A DNA stretch of 64,000 nt from an uncultured Pseudomonadales bacterium (GTDB lineage: Bacteria; Pseudomonadota; Gammaproteobacteria; Pseudomonadales; Cellvibrionaceae): NCBI GenBank assembly GCA_947488935.1, contig CANLBN010000001.1, forward strand, positions 620,001-684,000, read 5' to 3'. Position numbers and translations under genes: made by a program. Below, piece by piece: positions 9,051 to 19,085 of the stretch (its first letter is position 1; each line of letters starts with the position of its first letter). Below the pieces are notes generated by a model. It was given only the letters and a program-made list of their open reading frames with translations, was not told the DNA's origin and searched no databases.

Positions 9051-9902
9051 TTAGGCCTTTGCCTTCACATTAATCACCAAATAAACCCCTCCTAGCACTA
9101 AAAATGCAGCAATAATCAGCGATAGACTTAATGACTCCGCGAGTAACAATACCCCACCGACCCCTGCAATAATGGGTACTAGCAATTGAGAGGTTGCCGC
9201 TTGAGTGGTGGTCAAATGTGGCAGTGCCGCATACCAAATGGCGTAGCCAATGCCCGATGCTAATGCGCCCGATGTAATAGCAACTAATACACCTGCTGTA
9301 GTAATGTGAAGCTCGGTAAAAAATAAAAACAGTAATATCGCCGGAACAGTCGCAATAGTAAAGTTAAGCCCGGTATCCATTAAGGGCTGTTTGCTGCCTT
9401 TGCCGTTTAAGGTATAAAGCCCCCAACCGATGCCTGCAATAATCATCAAAACCAGCCCAGACCAAGAGGGTTGAGTGACGTGAGGCAAGGTTAAAATTAA
9501 AAAACCAATACAGGCAAGCGTAAATCCCAGCCATTCCATGGAGCTGAGTTTTTGGCCTTTGATTAAAGAGGTGCTGATCATTAGTAGCTGTACTGTGCCA
9601 AATAGAATCAGGGCGCCCGTTGCAGTGTCTAGTGAGATGTAAGCAAAGGAAAAAGTGACGGCATAAAGCAGTAAAAAGCTTGCGCCTAACCAGTGTTGCT
9701 TTTTAGGTGCTGCCATTTTCTTAAGATCTTTTTTAAAGCTAATTACGCACAAAATAATTAAAGTAATAGCACCAGAAAGTAGCCGAATAAAAGTAAAGCT
9801 TGCAGGGTCAATCCAGCCTGCCGCAAGGCCATAACGACACAGAATAGAATTGGCCGCAAAGGCTGTGAGCGCCAAACAAACGTAGATAAAGTGCTTAGCC
9901 AT
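9051..9902 (-). CDS. EamA/DMT superfamily transporter
   Basis: 283 residues with about ten hydrophobic segments arranged as two EamA repeats, the architecture of drug/metabolite transporters. The N-terminus runs directly into the first membrane segment and the second repeat begins near residue 145. The C-terminus ends with the typical ...VLGGVYLVIN segment. The substrate cannot be inferred; relatives export amino acids or metabolites. It stands alone, about 70 bp downstream of hemW on the same strand. Confidence 0.85.
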   Translation of the reverse strand: MAKHFIYVCLALTAFAANSILCRYGLAAGWIDPASFTFIRLLSGAITLIILCVISFKKDLKKMAAPKKQHWLGASFLLLYAVTFSFAYISLDTATGALILFGTVQLLMISTSLIKGQKLSSMEWLGFTLACIGFLILTLPHVTQPSWSGLVLMIIAGIGWGLYTLNGKGSKQPLMDTGLNFTIATVPAILLFLFFTELHITTAGVLVAITSGALASGIGYAIWYAALPHLTTTQAATSQLLVPIIAGVGGVLLLAESLSLSLIIAAFLVLGGVYLVINVKAKA

Positions 9903-9982
9903 TGTTATTCCTTATAATTTTTTAGAGCTGTCTTTACGTTGAGAGTTAACCATAACATGGTTGCTTATTTTTAGGGTGGGGT

Positions 9983-11164
9983 TTAGGTAAGCAATTGCGT
10001 AAGAATCGTATTTAAAAAGCGTTGGCCTAGCACTGTTGTTTTGATTTGTGTATCGAGTGGCTCGATTAAGCCCTGCTTAATTAAAGGGTTTAATTGTTGT
10101 TCTAATACAGCGAGTGGTAAACCCGTGTAATACTCAAAAAAAGTTTTAGGCACGCCATCATTTAAACGTAGCGCATTCATTAAAAACTCTAAAGGTAGTT
10201 CAGCTGTTTCAGTGATAGTCTGTTTATAAGAAGGCGCTTTAATAAGGCCATCATCCCCCGAGTCGTTAGCAGAAGTGTTTAGGTAATCCTCTGGCTTGCG
10301 TGTTTTTTGCCTGCGTAAAATTTGATGGTTTTGGGTGTCCGTAAACTTGCCATGAGCACCTGCCCCAATACCAATGTAGTCGCCAAATGACCAATAATTT
10401 TTATTGTGGGCTGATTGTTTTTTTTCTTTAGAAAAAGCAGAGACTTCATATTGATGATAACCATTTCGTTTTAATAGGCTCATGCCTTCGTCTTGGATGT
10501 CAGCCAAAATGTCATCAACAGGTAATGGGGGTGGTTGCCTATAAAAAACGGTATTAGGCTCGATAGTTAATTGATACCAAGATATATGTTGTGGGCCTAA
10601 GCTAATTGCTTGGCGAATATCATCGCTTGCCTCTGGTACTGTTTGCTGTGAAAGCCCATGCATTAAATCAATATTGATATTATCAAAGCCTGCCTTATTG
10701 GCTATTTCGATAGAGCCTATCGCCTCGCTGCTTGAGTGAATACGACCCAGTCGTTTTAAATGCGAGGCCTTAAAGCTTTGTATACCAATTGATAAGCGAT
10801 TAGCACCTGCTTGAAAAAAACCGGTGAATTTTTCTTGCTCAAAGGTACCTGGGTTTGCTTCAAGTGTTATCTCGATATTCTCTTCAAAGCCAATAAGTTT
10901 TTCGGCGCTCGTAATAATTCTTTCAATAGATTTTGGTGAAAATAAACTGGGTGTGCCACCACCAAAAAAAATACTGTGTAACTTGCGCCCCGCTACCCAG
11001 TGGCTATCTTGCTGAAGGTCTTGTAGTAGTCGGTTGATATAGGCGTCTTCAGGGATGGCATTGCTTGTATGGGAATTAAAATCACAGTAAGGACATTTTT
11101 TAATACACCAAGGAATATGCACATATAGCGAGAGTGGCGGTAGTTGTAAAGGCGGCGTATTCAT
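9983..11164 (-). CDS. hemW: Radical SAM family heme chaperone HemW
   Basis: About 393 residues. The N-terminal SLYVHIPWCIKKCPYCDF carries the CxxxCxxC cluster motif of radical SAM proteins, followed by FFGGGTPSLF and the C-terminal HemN-type domain. HemW resembles oxygen-independent coproporphyrinogen III oxidase but acts as a heme-trafficking protein. Lack of the N-terminal extension seen in true HemN and location directly after rdgB both favour HemW. TTG-ATG are adjacent at the start and the ATG at 11164 is preferred. It ends a long proC-side operon. Confidence 0.92.
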   Translation of the reverse strand: MNTPPLQLPPLSLYVHIPWCIKKCPYCDFNSHTSNAIPEDAYINRLLQDLQQDSHWVAGRKLHSIFFGGGTPSLFSPKSIERIITSAEKLIGFEENIEITLEANPGTFEQEKFTGFFQAGANRLSIGIQSFKASHLKRLGRIHSSSEAIGSIEIANKAGFDNINIDLMHGLSQQTVPEASDDIRQAISLGPQHISWYQLTIEPNTVFYRQPPPLPVDDILADIQDEGMSLLKRNGYHQYEVSAFSKEKKQSAHNKNYWSFGDYIGIGAGAHGKFTDTQNHQILRRQKTRKPEDYLNTSANDSGDDGLIKAPSYKQTITETAELPLEFLMNALRLNDGVPKTFFEYYTGLPLAVLEQQLNPLIKQGLIEPLDTQIKTTVLGQRFLNTILTQLLT

Positions 11165-11174
11165 CAATAGTCAG

Positions 11175-11804
11175 CTAATGAAAAGACGCTGGGTATTTTT
11201 CTTGCAATGTCGCAAGCAAAATTTGTAGTGCTTTACCGCGGTGGCTAATTTTATTTTTTAACGCTTTGCTAAGCTCTGCCGATGAGCATTGATGCTCTGG
11301 GACATAAAATAAAGGGTCATAACCAAACCCATTGCTACCGGACTCCCCGGGTAATATAAACCCCTCCCAGCTTGCCTGGCAAATCAATGGTGTAGGATCA
11401 TTCTCGTGGCGAAGGTAGGCGAGTACGCATTGAAACCGTGCACTGCGTTGCTCATGAGGTATGTTTTTCATTTTTTGTAGTACTAATTGATTGTGGCCTT
11501 TGTCATTACCGTGTTCGCCACAAAATCTCGCAGAGTAAATGCCAGGCTCACCGTTGAGTGCGTCTATCTCTATACCAGAATCATCGGCAATGGCTGGGTG
11601 TTGCGTTATTTTTGCCGCATGCCTTGCTTTAATAATGGCATTTTCGACAAAGCTTAAGCCATCTTCGATAGCATCTTTTACATTAAATTGGCTTTGAGGA
11701 ATAATGTTGATTTCAGTCTCCGAAAATAGCTGGCTAAATTCGCGTAACTTTCCTGCATTATTACTGGCTAATACGATTTTTGAGGGTAACAGATTGGCGG
11801 GCAT
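11175..11804 (-). CDS. rdgB: XTP/dITP diphosphatase (RdgB/HAM1 family)
   Basis: 209 residues. It hydrolyses non-canonical purine triphosphates (XTP, dITP, ITP) to monophosphates, keeping them out of nucleic acids. Signatures: KIVLASNNAGKLREF at the N-terminus, ADDSGIEIDAL, the GEPGIYSARF loop, GSNGFGYDPLFYVPE and the C-terminal KNKISHRGKA. The gene overlaps neither neighbour: 15 bases from DUF4426 and about ten from hemW, in the conserved metW-DUF4426-rdgB-hemW order. Confidence 0.96.
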   Translation of the reverse strand: MPANLLPSKIVLASNNAGKLREFSQLFSETEINIIPQSQFNVKDAIEDGLSFVENAIIKARHAAKITQHPAIADDSGIEIDALNGEPGIYSARFCGEHGNDKGHNQLVLQKMKNIPHEQRSARFQCVLAYLRHENDPTPLICQASWEGFILPGESGSNGFGYDPLFYVPEHQCSSAELSKALKNKISHRGKALQILLATLQEKYPASFH

Positions 11805-11819
11805 AAGTTATCTATTAAA

Positions 11820-12293
11820 TTAATCTTGATAGAGTTTTTTGGTAATAGTAAATGAACCAGAATCTGTTTGATCAAGGGATTCTACTGAAATATCAATATG
11901 TAATATTTCTTCGTTATTAAATCGAATGGGGGCTAAATAGTAGGTTGCCGTTGGCTCTTTAATCTCAATAAATTCTAAATCAAACTTTTGTTGTATTAAG
12001 TTGCGATGAACGCCCGACATTTTTGCAGCTATGCCATTACCGCCACTTTTTTTCACCAATGCAACGTTAACGTAAACTTGATCTCGTGCACGTACTAGCT
12101 TGTGAATTTTAGCAACATCGGCAGGAATGATTGTACTATTGAATACATTGTAATAAACGATATGGTTTTCTAATTCGTAGGATGTGTTTTTTTGAGCATA
12201 ACTATTGAGAGATATAGTGCTATAGAAAATTCCGCATACAGCAAGACATATCAATCTTATTAGGCTACTCTTTATTGAAAGGAATAATGGCAT
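11820..12293 (-). CDS. Secreted DUF4426 family protein
   Basis: 157 residues. A hydrophobic signal segment (about residues 9-32) ends at SYA, after which the mature protein would be periplasmic. The body has the DUF4426 pattern: HIVYYNVFNSTIIPADVAK, a conserved VNVALVKK strand, and a C-terminal beta-rich region. Members of this family occur between metW and rdgB in Pseudomonas and relatives, exactly as here. No function has been assigned. One base separates it from metW, so translation is probably coupled. Confidence 0.8.
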   Translation of the reverse strand: MPLFLSIKSSLIRLICLAVCGIFYSTISLNSYAQKNTSYELENHIVYYNVFNSTIIPADVAKIHKLVRARDQVYVNVALVKKSGGNGIAAKMSGVHRNLIQQKFDLEFIEIKEPTATYYLAPIRFNNEEILHIDISVESLDQTDSGSFTITKKLYQD

Positions 12294-12294
12294 A

Positions 12295-12888
12295 TTAGTT
12301 TCGCGTTAAATGATAAATGGCAGTTTCACTAAATAAATTTGGGTGGAGCTTACATAAAAAAGAGCTCACGTTTTTTTCGGACACCATGTCTTTGTGGATG
12401 ATAGAAATATTTTTTTCGACACATAAAGATTCAAAATCTTTTACGGTACAAAAATGAATATTCGGTGTGTCATACCATTGGTAAGGTAACAGGTCAGAGA
12501 CTGGCATTTTGCCATGTAGCATTAAATGTAGGCGTGCGCGCCAATGCCCAAAATTTGGAAAGGTAATAATACACTCTTTACCTATTCGCAGCATTTCATC
12601 GAGTACGTGGTCTGGTCGCTCCATTGCTTGTAGGGCGAGTGTCATAATAACAATGTCGTAGCTGTTGCTATCAAATTGTTGTAGGCCTTTATTCAAGTCG
12701 AATTCAACCACGGCAATACTTTTTTCGATGCATTCTGTGATTTTGTCGTGATCGTTTTCAAGACCGATACCATTACTATTTTTTTCATCACGTAACAGCT
12801 TTAACAAAGTGCCATCACCGCAGCCCAAATCCAGTATATCTTGGTTGTCTTTGATATAAGACGGAATAATATCTAGGTCAATACGCAT
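12295..12888 (-). CDS. metW: Methionine biosynthesis protein MetW
   Basis: 197 residues, a class I SAM-dependent methyltransferase fold with LDLGCGDGTLLKLL as motif I. MetW is always paired with metX in proteobacteria and has been proposed to assist homoserine acylation, although its reaction is not settled. The start codon overlaps the metX stop by one base (TAATG), implying translational coupling. The ITFPNFGHWRARLHL segment and YDTPNIHFCTV are typical of the family. Confidence 0.93.
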   Translation of the reverse strand: MRIDLDIIPSYIKDNQDILDLGCGDGTLLKLLRDEKNSNGIGLENDHDKITECIEKSIAVVEFDLNKGLQQFDSNSYDIVIMTLALQAMERPDHVLDEMLRIGKECIITFPNFGHWRARLHLMLHGKMPVSDLLPYQWYDTPNIHFCTVKDFESLCVEKNISIIHKDMVSEKNVSSFLCKLHPNLFSETAIYHLTRN

Positions 12889-14048
12889 TAGATTTCCCCT
12901 CTTTTAATATCATGAGCAATACCCGCCATAAAGCCACTAAAGACGTCGTTGTAGCGTTTGTTGGGGACTAAGAATGCATCGTGGCCATAACTGGATTCTA
13001 TCTCCGCATAGGTGATGGATTTTTTTGCATGCAGTAATGCCTGTACAATTTCTTTTGAGCGCTCGGGTGAAAATCGCCAATCGGTTGTAAATGAGATGAC
13101 CAAAAACTTACACGTTGCATGGCTAAATGCCTCTACAGCATTATGATTATATTCACGTGCGAGATCGAAATAATCGAGTGCGCGTGTCATCAATATATAG
13201 GTGTTGGCATCGAACTGGGTCGAAAATTTAGCGCCTTGATAGCGTAGATAACTTTCGATCTCAAATTCTAACGGGTCATCGCATCCGAGGGAGAAGCTAC
13301 CCGAGCGTAGCTCTCGCCCAAATTTTTCACCCATGCCATCACCCGATAAATAGGTAATATGTCCAATCATGCGTGCAACGGCAAGCCCATTTTTAGGAAT
13401 GGTGTTGTGCTCGTTATACTTTCCATCAAGAAAGTTTGGGTCGGCCATAATGGCTTGGCGGGCGGTTTCGTTAAAGGCGATATTTTGTGCGGTTAATTTA
13501 AGCGCAGAGGCGATAGCAACGCAATTTTTAACGCGATCGGGGTATTCTAAAGCCCAGCGCATGGCTTGCATGCCACCTAGGCTGCCTCCAACAATGGCTG
13601 CCCACTGCCCAATACCTAGTAGATCGGCTAAGCGCTTTTGCGTCTCTACCCAGTCGCGAACGCGTAGCGTGGGGAAGTCTGCCCCCCATGGCGTTTGCGT
13701 TTCAGGGTTGATGCTTAGGGGACCTGTTGAGCCATTGCAACCACCGATATTATTGAGCGAGAGCACAAAAAAATGGTTGGTATCGATGGCTTTGCCAGGA
13801 CCAATGTAGTGATCCCACCAACCAGGTCGCTTTTCGTCTTCGCTATAATAGCCGGCAGCGTGATGGTCGCCCGATAGCGCATGGCAAATCAATATGGCAT
13901 TGCTCTTATCACTGTTGAGCTCGCCATAGGTCTCATAAATAATGTCGTACTCTGAAAGTACCCTGCCATTAGCTAATGGAAGAGGGGTATCAAAGTGTTG
14001 AGTTTTAGCCTGAACCAGACCAACGCTGCCTTTAGGAAATGCATCCAT
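12888..14048 (-). CDS. metX: Homoserine O-acyltransferase (MetX family)
   Basis: 386 residues, an alpha/beta-hydrolase that acylates homoserine in the first committed step to methionine. The nucleophile is Ser156 in [13 protein letters not shown]. The Asp and His of the triad lie in the C-terminal DWRFSPERS and SSYGHDAFL segments. Pseudomonas orthologues use succinyl-CoA while others use acetyl-CoA; which one is used here was not determined. Upstream LLAN-rich N-terminus and GCNGSTGP are family features. It is followed by metW in an overlapping pair. Confidence 0.95.
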   Translation of the reverse strand: MDAFPKGSVGLVQAKTQHFDTPLPLANGRVLSEYDIIYETYGELNSDKSNAILICHALSGDHHAAGYYSEDEKRPGWWDHYIGPGKAIDTNHFFVLSLNNIGGCNGSTGPLSINPETQTPWGADFPTLRVRDWVETQKRLADLLGIGQWAAIVGGSLGGMQAMRWALEYPDRVKNCVAIASALKLTAQNIAFNETARQAIMADPNFLDGKYNEHNTIPKNGLAVARMIGHITYLSGDGMGEKFGRELRSGSFSLGCDDPLEFEIESYLRYQGAKFSTQFDANTYILMTRALDYFDLAREYNHNAVEAFSHATCKFLVISFTTDWRFSPERSKEIVQALLHAKKSITYAEIESSYGHDAFLVPNKRYNDVFSGFMAGIAHDIKRGEI

Positions 14049-14093
14049 TATTTATTCTTTGCTGTAGGGTTCTTTACCTTTGAAGGGGTAATT

Positions 14094-14123
14094 ATTAAAT
14101 GAAGATGCAGTCTAAGTGTGCAA
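14094..14123 (-). promoter_or_regulatory. Possible promoter of metX-metW
   Basis: On the minus strand TTGCAC (complement of 14118-14123) and TTTAAT (complement of 14094-14099) have an 18-base spacer, about 45 bases before metX. No SAM riboswitch or clear MetJ box was seen in this interval. Confidence 0.35.
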
Positions 14124-14171
14124 GGCGCTTATCGCAAGCCCCTTACGTTTATCCTATTGCATAATAATTAT

Positions 14172-14732
14172 CTATCTAAGCACGACAATTGTTGAAGGCA
14201 GTAATATTTGAAGGATAAGGATACATAAAAGAGCAGCCATGATAGAAAAATCGAGACCGCCCATAGGAGGTAATACTTTGCGTATTGGGCGCAGTACTGG
14301 ATCTGTTATGCTTTGAATAATAGAAATAGCTGGATTATGGGTGTGCGGTGCCACCCAGCTGATGACGACCATAATAATAAACGACCAAAAATAGATATTA
14401 AGCGCCAAGCCAATGAGCTGTAGGACAGAGTCGAAGATGAGCGGCAAAATTGGATACATGCCTCCGACTTTCAGTAAAAATAATAACTGTAGTGCTATCA
14501 TTTGTAGCAGTAGTGCAAGTATGATGCTGGCGATATCAATGCCAAAAAGCCCTGGAATCACTTTTCGCAGAGGTATAAGCACGGGGTTTGTCGCTTTAAC
14601 AATGAACTGCGAGAGAGGGTTGTAAAAATCTGCGCGTACTATTTGTAATAAAAAGCGCAATGCTACAATGAGGATATAGGTATAAAAGAAAAAGTGAATT
14701 AATAGCACTGCAATTTGTGTCAACTTATCCAT
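14172..14732 (-). CDS. YggT family integral membrane protein
   Basis: 186 residues containing two YGGT repeats, each with two membrane segments. The paired motifs NPLSQFIVKATNPVLIPLRKVIPG (near residues 38-60) and NPAISIIQSITDPVLRPIRKVLPP (near 132-156) are the hallmarks of the family. These proteins sit in the inner membrane. In plants and cyanobacteria relatives affect chloroplast division or cytochrome assembly, and the bacterial role is unclear. It lies directly after proC, its usual neighbour. Confidence 0.9.
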   Translation of the reverse strand: MDKLTQIAVLLIHFFFYTYILIVALRFLLQIVRADFYNPLSQFIVKATNPVLIPLRKVIPGLFGIDIASIILALLLQMIALQLLFLLKVGGMYPILPLIFDSVLQLIGLALNIYFWSFIIMVVISWVAPHTHNPAISIIQSITDPVLRPIRKVLPPMGGLDFSIMAALLCILILQILLPSTIVVLR

Positions 14733-14832
14733 AAAAGCTCATTACCAATAAAAAGTTAATTCTCTATGGTTAATAATAGAGACTCGTTGCCAGATTTCAT
14801 CTTTCTGACAGGTTTAATCTTGTTTCATTCGC

Positions 14833-15657
14833 TTATTCGCCAAATTCCTCGCCCATTGATTTGGAGCGTTCGGCGCAAGCAATCAGTGCATTGTCGACTA
14901 TAGTGCGAAAACCCGCCTCTTCGAATGAGAGTATAGCTTGTTCTGTCGTTCCTCCTGGAGAGGTGACACGCCTGCGTAACTCACTCACCCTAACATCGCT
15001 TTTCTGAGCGAGCTTTGCCGCGCCCAAGGCAGTTTGTAGTGTTAGTTTGCTCGCTTGATCGAGGGTTAAGCCCTGTTTAATGCCTGCATCTATCATAGAC
15101 TCCATTAAGAGAAAGAAGTAAGCGGGCCCACTGCCTGAGACGGCAGTCACGGCATCGATTAACTCTTCTGACTCAAGCCATGTGACGCTGCCAATTGCAC
15201 GCATTAACTGTTCTGCGGATTCTTTTTGCTGGTCAGAGACGTGTTCATTAGCATAGAGGCCAGTAGCACCCTCTTGTACTAGTGATGGGGTATTGGGCAT
15301 GCAGCGAACTATGGCTGTCCGGCTACCCAGCCATTGGCTGAGCAGGCTTCCATTAATACCTGCCGCAATAGAGATAACTATAGGTTTGTTAGGGTTATTG
15401 CTGATGCTCAATGCAAGATCGAGAGCAACTTCTTTTAGCACCTGCGGTTTAGTGGCAAGCACGACAATATTAGCATTGGCAACTGATTTAGCATTTTCTG
15501 TGCTGGTATTGATGCCGAACTGTTCGCCAATGTTTTTAAGTACGGTCTCATCGGGGTCGCAAGCCGTTATTGCATGAGCTTGGTAACCTTCGCTAATAAG
15601 CCCGCCAATAATGCTCGTTGACATGTTTCCCGAGCCAATAAAAGTAATCGTTTGCAT
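14833..15657 (-). CDS. proC: Pyrroline-5-carboxylate reductase
   Basis: 274 residues. It reduces pyrroline-5-carboxylate to proline with NAD(P)H. The N-terminal TFIGSGNMSTSIIGGL is the Rossmann dinucleotide site, VRCMPNTPSLVQEGATGL and the C-terminal VTSPGGTTEQAI are the diagnostic ProC motifs, and AVSGSGPAYFF lines the active site. Gene order yggS-proC-yggT is conserved across gammaproteobacteria. Cytoplasmic; likely decameric as in the family. Confidence 0.96.
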   Translation of the reverse strand: MQTITFIGSGNMSTSIIGGLISEGYQAHAITACDPDETVLKNIGEQFGINTSTENAKSVANANIVVLATKPQVLKEVALDLALSISNNPNKPIVISIAAGINGSLLSQWLGSRTAIVRCMPNTPSLVQEGATGLYANEHVSDQQKESAEQLMRAIGSVTWLESEELIDAVTAVSGSGPAYFFLLMESMIDAGIKQGLTLDQASKLTLQTALGAAKLAQKSDVRVSELRRRVTSPGGTTEQAILSFEEAGFRTIVDNALIACAERSKSMGEEFGE

Positions 15658-15780
15658 AAGATCCTTTCTTTTGTTGTTTTCTATTTTTTGATAGATGGTG
15701 GGTTAAGTTATTTTTACAAGGCGAACTGCCATCAGTATTTTTATGGTTTAGCTGTAGTTTATCTATAGTTTAGCGCTTTT

Positions 15781-16479
15781 TTATACCTTTGATGAGCTTT
15801 TCCTCGACCCGAAAATAGCTGTGCCAACACGGACCATCGTCGAACCTGCTGCAATGGCTGCGTCCATATCACCCGACATACCCATGGATAGGGTGTCCAT
15901 TTCGGGAGTCTTTTTCATGATATCGTGGACGCGCTTAAAAGTCTTAAATTGTTCTTCAAATGATTCTTTCGGTGCTGGAATTGCCATTAAGCCGCGTAGC
16001 TTTAGCCTGGGTAGAGCCATAATGCTTTCTGTTAATTCCATGATTTTTTCAGGTGCAATGCCAGACTTGCTGGGTTCGTTATCGATATTAACTTGCAAGC
16101 AGATATTGAGCGGTGGCAGATGAGCTGGGCGCTGGTCGTTGAGTCGCTTTGCTATTTTTACACGATCAACGCTATGTACCCAGCTAAAGTTTGCACTGAT
16201 ATCGCGGGTTTTATTGGATTGTATGGGGCCAATAAAATGCCAGTCGATATCGAGATCGAGTAGTTGCTGTTGTTTATCGAGAGCTTCCTGTAGGTAATTT
16301 TCGCCAAAGGCTTTTTGCCCAAGGTCAAATGCTATTCTTATTTGTTCGGCGGGCTTTTTTTTACTCACCGCCAACAAGCATATTTGGTCAGATTGACGGT
16401 GGTGCTTAGTTGCCATCTGGGCAATAGCGTTTTGGATTGAGTGAATGTTATCTCTTAACTGATCTTTGTTTAGATTCAT
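15781..16479 (-). CDS. yggS: YggS family pyridoxal phosphate homeostasis protein
   Basis: 232 residues, a PLP-binding TIM-barrel protein without known catalytic turnover that maintains free PLP and amino-acid balance. Lys40 in LLAVSKKKP is the expected PLP lysine. FGENYLQEALDK, WHFIGPIQSNK and the C-terminal SMGMSGDMDAAIAAGSTMVRVGTAIFG are signature segments. It is transcribed divergently from pilT, as in Pseudomonas, and heads the proC-side operon. Confidence 0.95.
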   Translation of the reverse strand: MNLNKDQLRDNIHSIQNAIAQMATKHHRQSDQICLLAVSKKKPAEQIRIAFDLGQKAFGENYLQEALDKQQQLLDLDIDWHFIGPIQSNKTRDISANFSWVHSVDRVKIAKRLNDQRPAHLPPLNICLQVNIDNEPSKSGIAPEKIMELTESIMALPRLKLRGLMAIPAPKESFEEQFKTFKRVHDIMKKTPEMDTLSMGMSGDMDAAIAAGSTMVRVGTAIFGSRKSSSKV

Positions 16480-16780
16480 AATGTTATAAATACAGTGTTA
16501 TAAACAGAGAGAGTAAACCGCTGTTTATCGATAAGACGTTAATTTTCTGTAAAGTGTATTTAAAATGATAATTTTCGCCTATTTTGGGTCAAATAGCCCA
16601 CAGAAACTTAATTTATTTGTAGGAGCTTGGTTTTAAGGCTTCAATAAACGCTATAGTTTGTATATTGTTAAATAAAAAAACACGTGAATATTTGCTAAAG
16701 ACTCGATACTCTCATTACCGTTAACTCTTTACTGTAAAGCAATTATTTAAATAACGATTAATAATACTAAGATATTAACT
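16480..16780. other. Divergent intergenic region yggS / pilT
   Basis: About 300 AT-rich bases between oppositely oriented genes, so it must hold promoters for both. Several weak -10-like AT boxes are present, but no pair of boxes with good spacing stands out. No small ORF or RNA gene was recognised. Confidence 0.4.
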
Positions 16781-17815
16781 ATGGATATTACCGAACTACT
16801 CGCCTTTAGCGCCAAACAAGGTGCATCAGATTTACATATTTCTGGTGGTTTACCGCCGATGATTCGTATCGATGGTGATATACGCCGCATTAATTTGCCA
16901 GCAATGGATCATAAAGCAGTGCATGCGCTTATTTATGAAATCATGAACGATAAGCAACGCAAAGATTACGAAGAGTTTTACGAAACAGATTTTTCCTTTG
17001 AGGTGCCAGGTGTTGCACGCTTTAGGGTTAATGCCTTTAACCAAAACCGTGGTGCAGCGGCGGTATTTCGTACTATTCCTTCAAAAGTATTGACGATGGA
17101 AGACCTAGGGCTTGGTCAAGTTTTTCGCGATATTGTTTCTGTGCCGCGTGGTTTAGTGCTCGTTACGGGGCCCACGGGTTCGGGTAAATCAACCACACTG
17201 GCAGCTATGGTGGATTACTTAAACGACTCTAAATACGAGCATATATTGACCATTGAAGATCCCATCGAATTTGTTCACGAAAGTAAAAAGTGCCTGATTA
17301 ACCAGCGCGAGGTTCATCGAGATACTCATGGTTTCTCCGAGGCATTGCGTTCGGCACTACGTGAAGACCCTGATATCATCCTTGTTGGTGAGCTGCGTGA
17401 TCTTGAAACTATCCGCCTAGCGCTTACGGCGGCAGAAACAGGCCACTTAGTGCTTGGAACTTTACATACAACCTCAGCGGCTAAGACAATTGACCGGGTT
17501 ATCGATGTATTCCCCGCCGCTGAAAAAGATATGGTGCGCTCTATGCTGGCGGAGTCCTTGGAGGCCGTTGTTTCACAAACATTAATGAAGAAGAATTCTG
17601 GTGGTCGAGTGGCTGCGCACGAAATTATGCGTGGAAGCCCTGCTATTCGAAACTTAATTCGTGAAGATAAAGTAGCACAGATGTATTCTGCTATTCAGAC
17701 CGGTGGTGCGATAGGTATGCAGACAATGGATCAGTGTTTAGGTGACCTAGTTGCTAGGCATATTATTTCTCGTGATGTGGCACGTGAGAAAGCCAAGATA
17801 CCCGATAACTTTTAA
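16781..17815 (+). CDS. pilT: Type IV pilus retraction ATPase PilT
   Basis: 344 residues, a hexameric ATPase at the inner-membrane base of the type IV pilus that drives retraction for twitching. Walker A is GPTGSGKST (130-138), Walker B is ILVGELRD (about 200-207), the Asp box precedes it and the His box is TLHTTSAAKTIDR. The retraction-specific AIRNLIRE motif is present near residue 288. pilU follows after 86 bases. Length and motifs are typical. Confidence 0.97.
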   Translation: MDITELLAFSAKQGASDLHISGGLPPMIRIDGDIRRINLPAMDHKAVHALIYEIMNDKQRKDYEEFYETDFSFEVPGVARFRVNAFNQNRGAAAVFRTIPSKVLTMEDLGLGQVFRDIVSVPRGLVLVTGPTGSGKSTTLAAMVDYLNDSKYEHILTIEDPIEFVHESKKCLINQREVHRDTHGFSEALRSALREDPDIILVGELRDLETIRLALTAAETGHLVLGTLHTTSAAKTIDRVIDVFPAAEKDMVRSMLAESLEAVVSQTLMKKNSGGRVAAHEIMRGSPAIRNLIREDKVAQMYSAIQTGGAIGMQTMDQCLGDLVARHIISRDVAREKAKIPDNF

Positions 17816-17903
17816 TGTAAATCTATTTATAGCTGAACGCTAAGTTAAGATTGAACATAGCCTGATGTATCGTCTCGCTATGAATAACAATTGAGGAAAT
17901 GTG

Positions 17904-19052
17904 ATGGAATTTGATCGATTATTAAAAACGATGGTAGATAAAGGTGCCTCGGACTTATTTATCACAGCGGGGCTTGCGCCATCGATCAAGTTACACGGGC
18001 GTGTTATGCCCCTTATGAGCACACCATTAACGCCCGAAAAATCACGCGAACTTGTGCTGGGTGTTATGAATGAAGGGCAGCGCGTCGAGTTTTTAAAAAA
18101 CAAAGAGCTAAATTTTGCTATTAGCGCCCGTGGTATTGGGCGTTTTCGCTGTAGTGCATTCTATCAGCGCAATCTTGCCGGTATGGTATTACGTCGTATC
18201 GAGACCAAAATTCCAACGGTCGATGGCCTTGGCTTGCCAGAGATTATTAAAGAGCTGGCAATGACTAAGCGTGGTTTGATTATATTTGTCGGTGCGACGG
18301 GCACGGGTAAATCAACTTCATTGGCGTCAATGGTTGGGCACAGAAATAAGAACAGTAAAGGGCATATTATTTCTATTGAGGATCCTATCGAATTTATCCA
18401 CCAACATCAGGGCTGTATTATTACTCAGCGCGAGGTTGGCCTAGATACAGAATCCTTTGAAGTCGCGCTAAAAAATACACTCAGACAAGCCCCCGACGTT
18501 ATCTTAATTGGTGAGGTACGTAGCCGTGAGACTATGGATCATGCAATCGCCTTTGCAGAGACAGGTCACCTATGTTTATGTACGCTTCATGCCAATAATG
18601 CTAACCAAGCGCTCGACCGTATTTTGCATTTCTTCCCTGCCGATAGGCACCAGCAATTATGGATGGATCTATCACTAAACCTTAAGGCAATGGTGGCCCA
18701 GCAACTCATACCTACTCCTGATGGTAATGGGCGACGAGCCTGTATGGAGATCTTGTTAAATACTCCTCTTGCGGCTGACCTTATCCGTAAAGGACGGGTA
18801 AGTGACCTTAAAGAGCTAATGAAAAAGTCCACAGAAATAGGTATGCAAACCTTTGATCAGGCGCTGTATGAGCTCTATGACTCGGGCGAAATTACCTACG
18901 AAGATGCAATTGCTCACGCCGACTCAGCTAATGATCTGCGTCTATTAATTAAGTTGGCTTCGGAGTCCGACTCTGAATACTTATCGAATGTTGCCGATGA
19001 GTTATCGATTGAGGCTGATGATGAAATTAAGGGTAACTTTTTGGGTCGCTAA
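17904..19052 (+). CDS. pilU: Type IV pilus retraction ATPase accessory PilU
   Basis: 382 residues, a PilT paralogue that assists retraction under load. Walker A is GATGTGKST (130-138), Walker B is ILIGEVRS, and the His box TLHANNANQALDRI is intact. A longer acidic C-terminal tail (DSEYLSNVADELSIEADDEI) is typical of PilU compared with PilT. GTG (17901) and ATG (17904) are adjacent. GAGGAA lies five bases before the ATG, so ATG is preferred. It converges on ruvX. In Pseudomonas pyrRBC genes lie between pilU and ruvX but are absent here. Confidence 0.95.
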   Translation: MEFDRLLKTMVDKGASDLFITAGLAPSIKLHGRVMPLMSTPLTPEKSRELVLGVMNEGQRVEFLKNKELNFAISARGIGRFRCSAFYQRNLAGMVLRRIETKIPTVDGLGLPEIIKELAMTKRGLIIFVGATGTGKSTSLASMVGHRNKNSKGHIISIEDPIEFIHQHQGCIITQREVGLDTESFEVALKNTLRQAPDVILIGEVRSRETMDHAIAFAETGHLCLCTLHANNANQALDRILHFFPADRHQQLWMDLSLNLKAMVAQQLIPTPDGNGRRACMEILLNTPLAADLIRKGRVSDLKELMKKSTEIGMQTFDQALYELYDSGEITYEDAIAHADSANDLRLLIKLASESDSEYLSNVADELSIEADDEIKGNFLGR

Positions 19053-19085
19053 AACCTAGCTTTGTCGAATATTGATGATAGAGCA

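Noticed and set aside
14049..14171. SAM riboswitch or MetJ operator upstream of metX
   Set aside because: No conserved riboswitch helices or MetJ box repeats are visible; only a plain promoter candidate remains.
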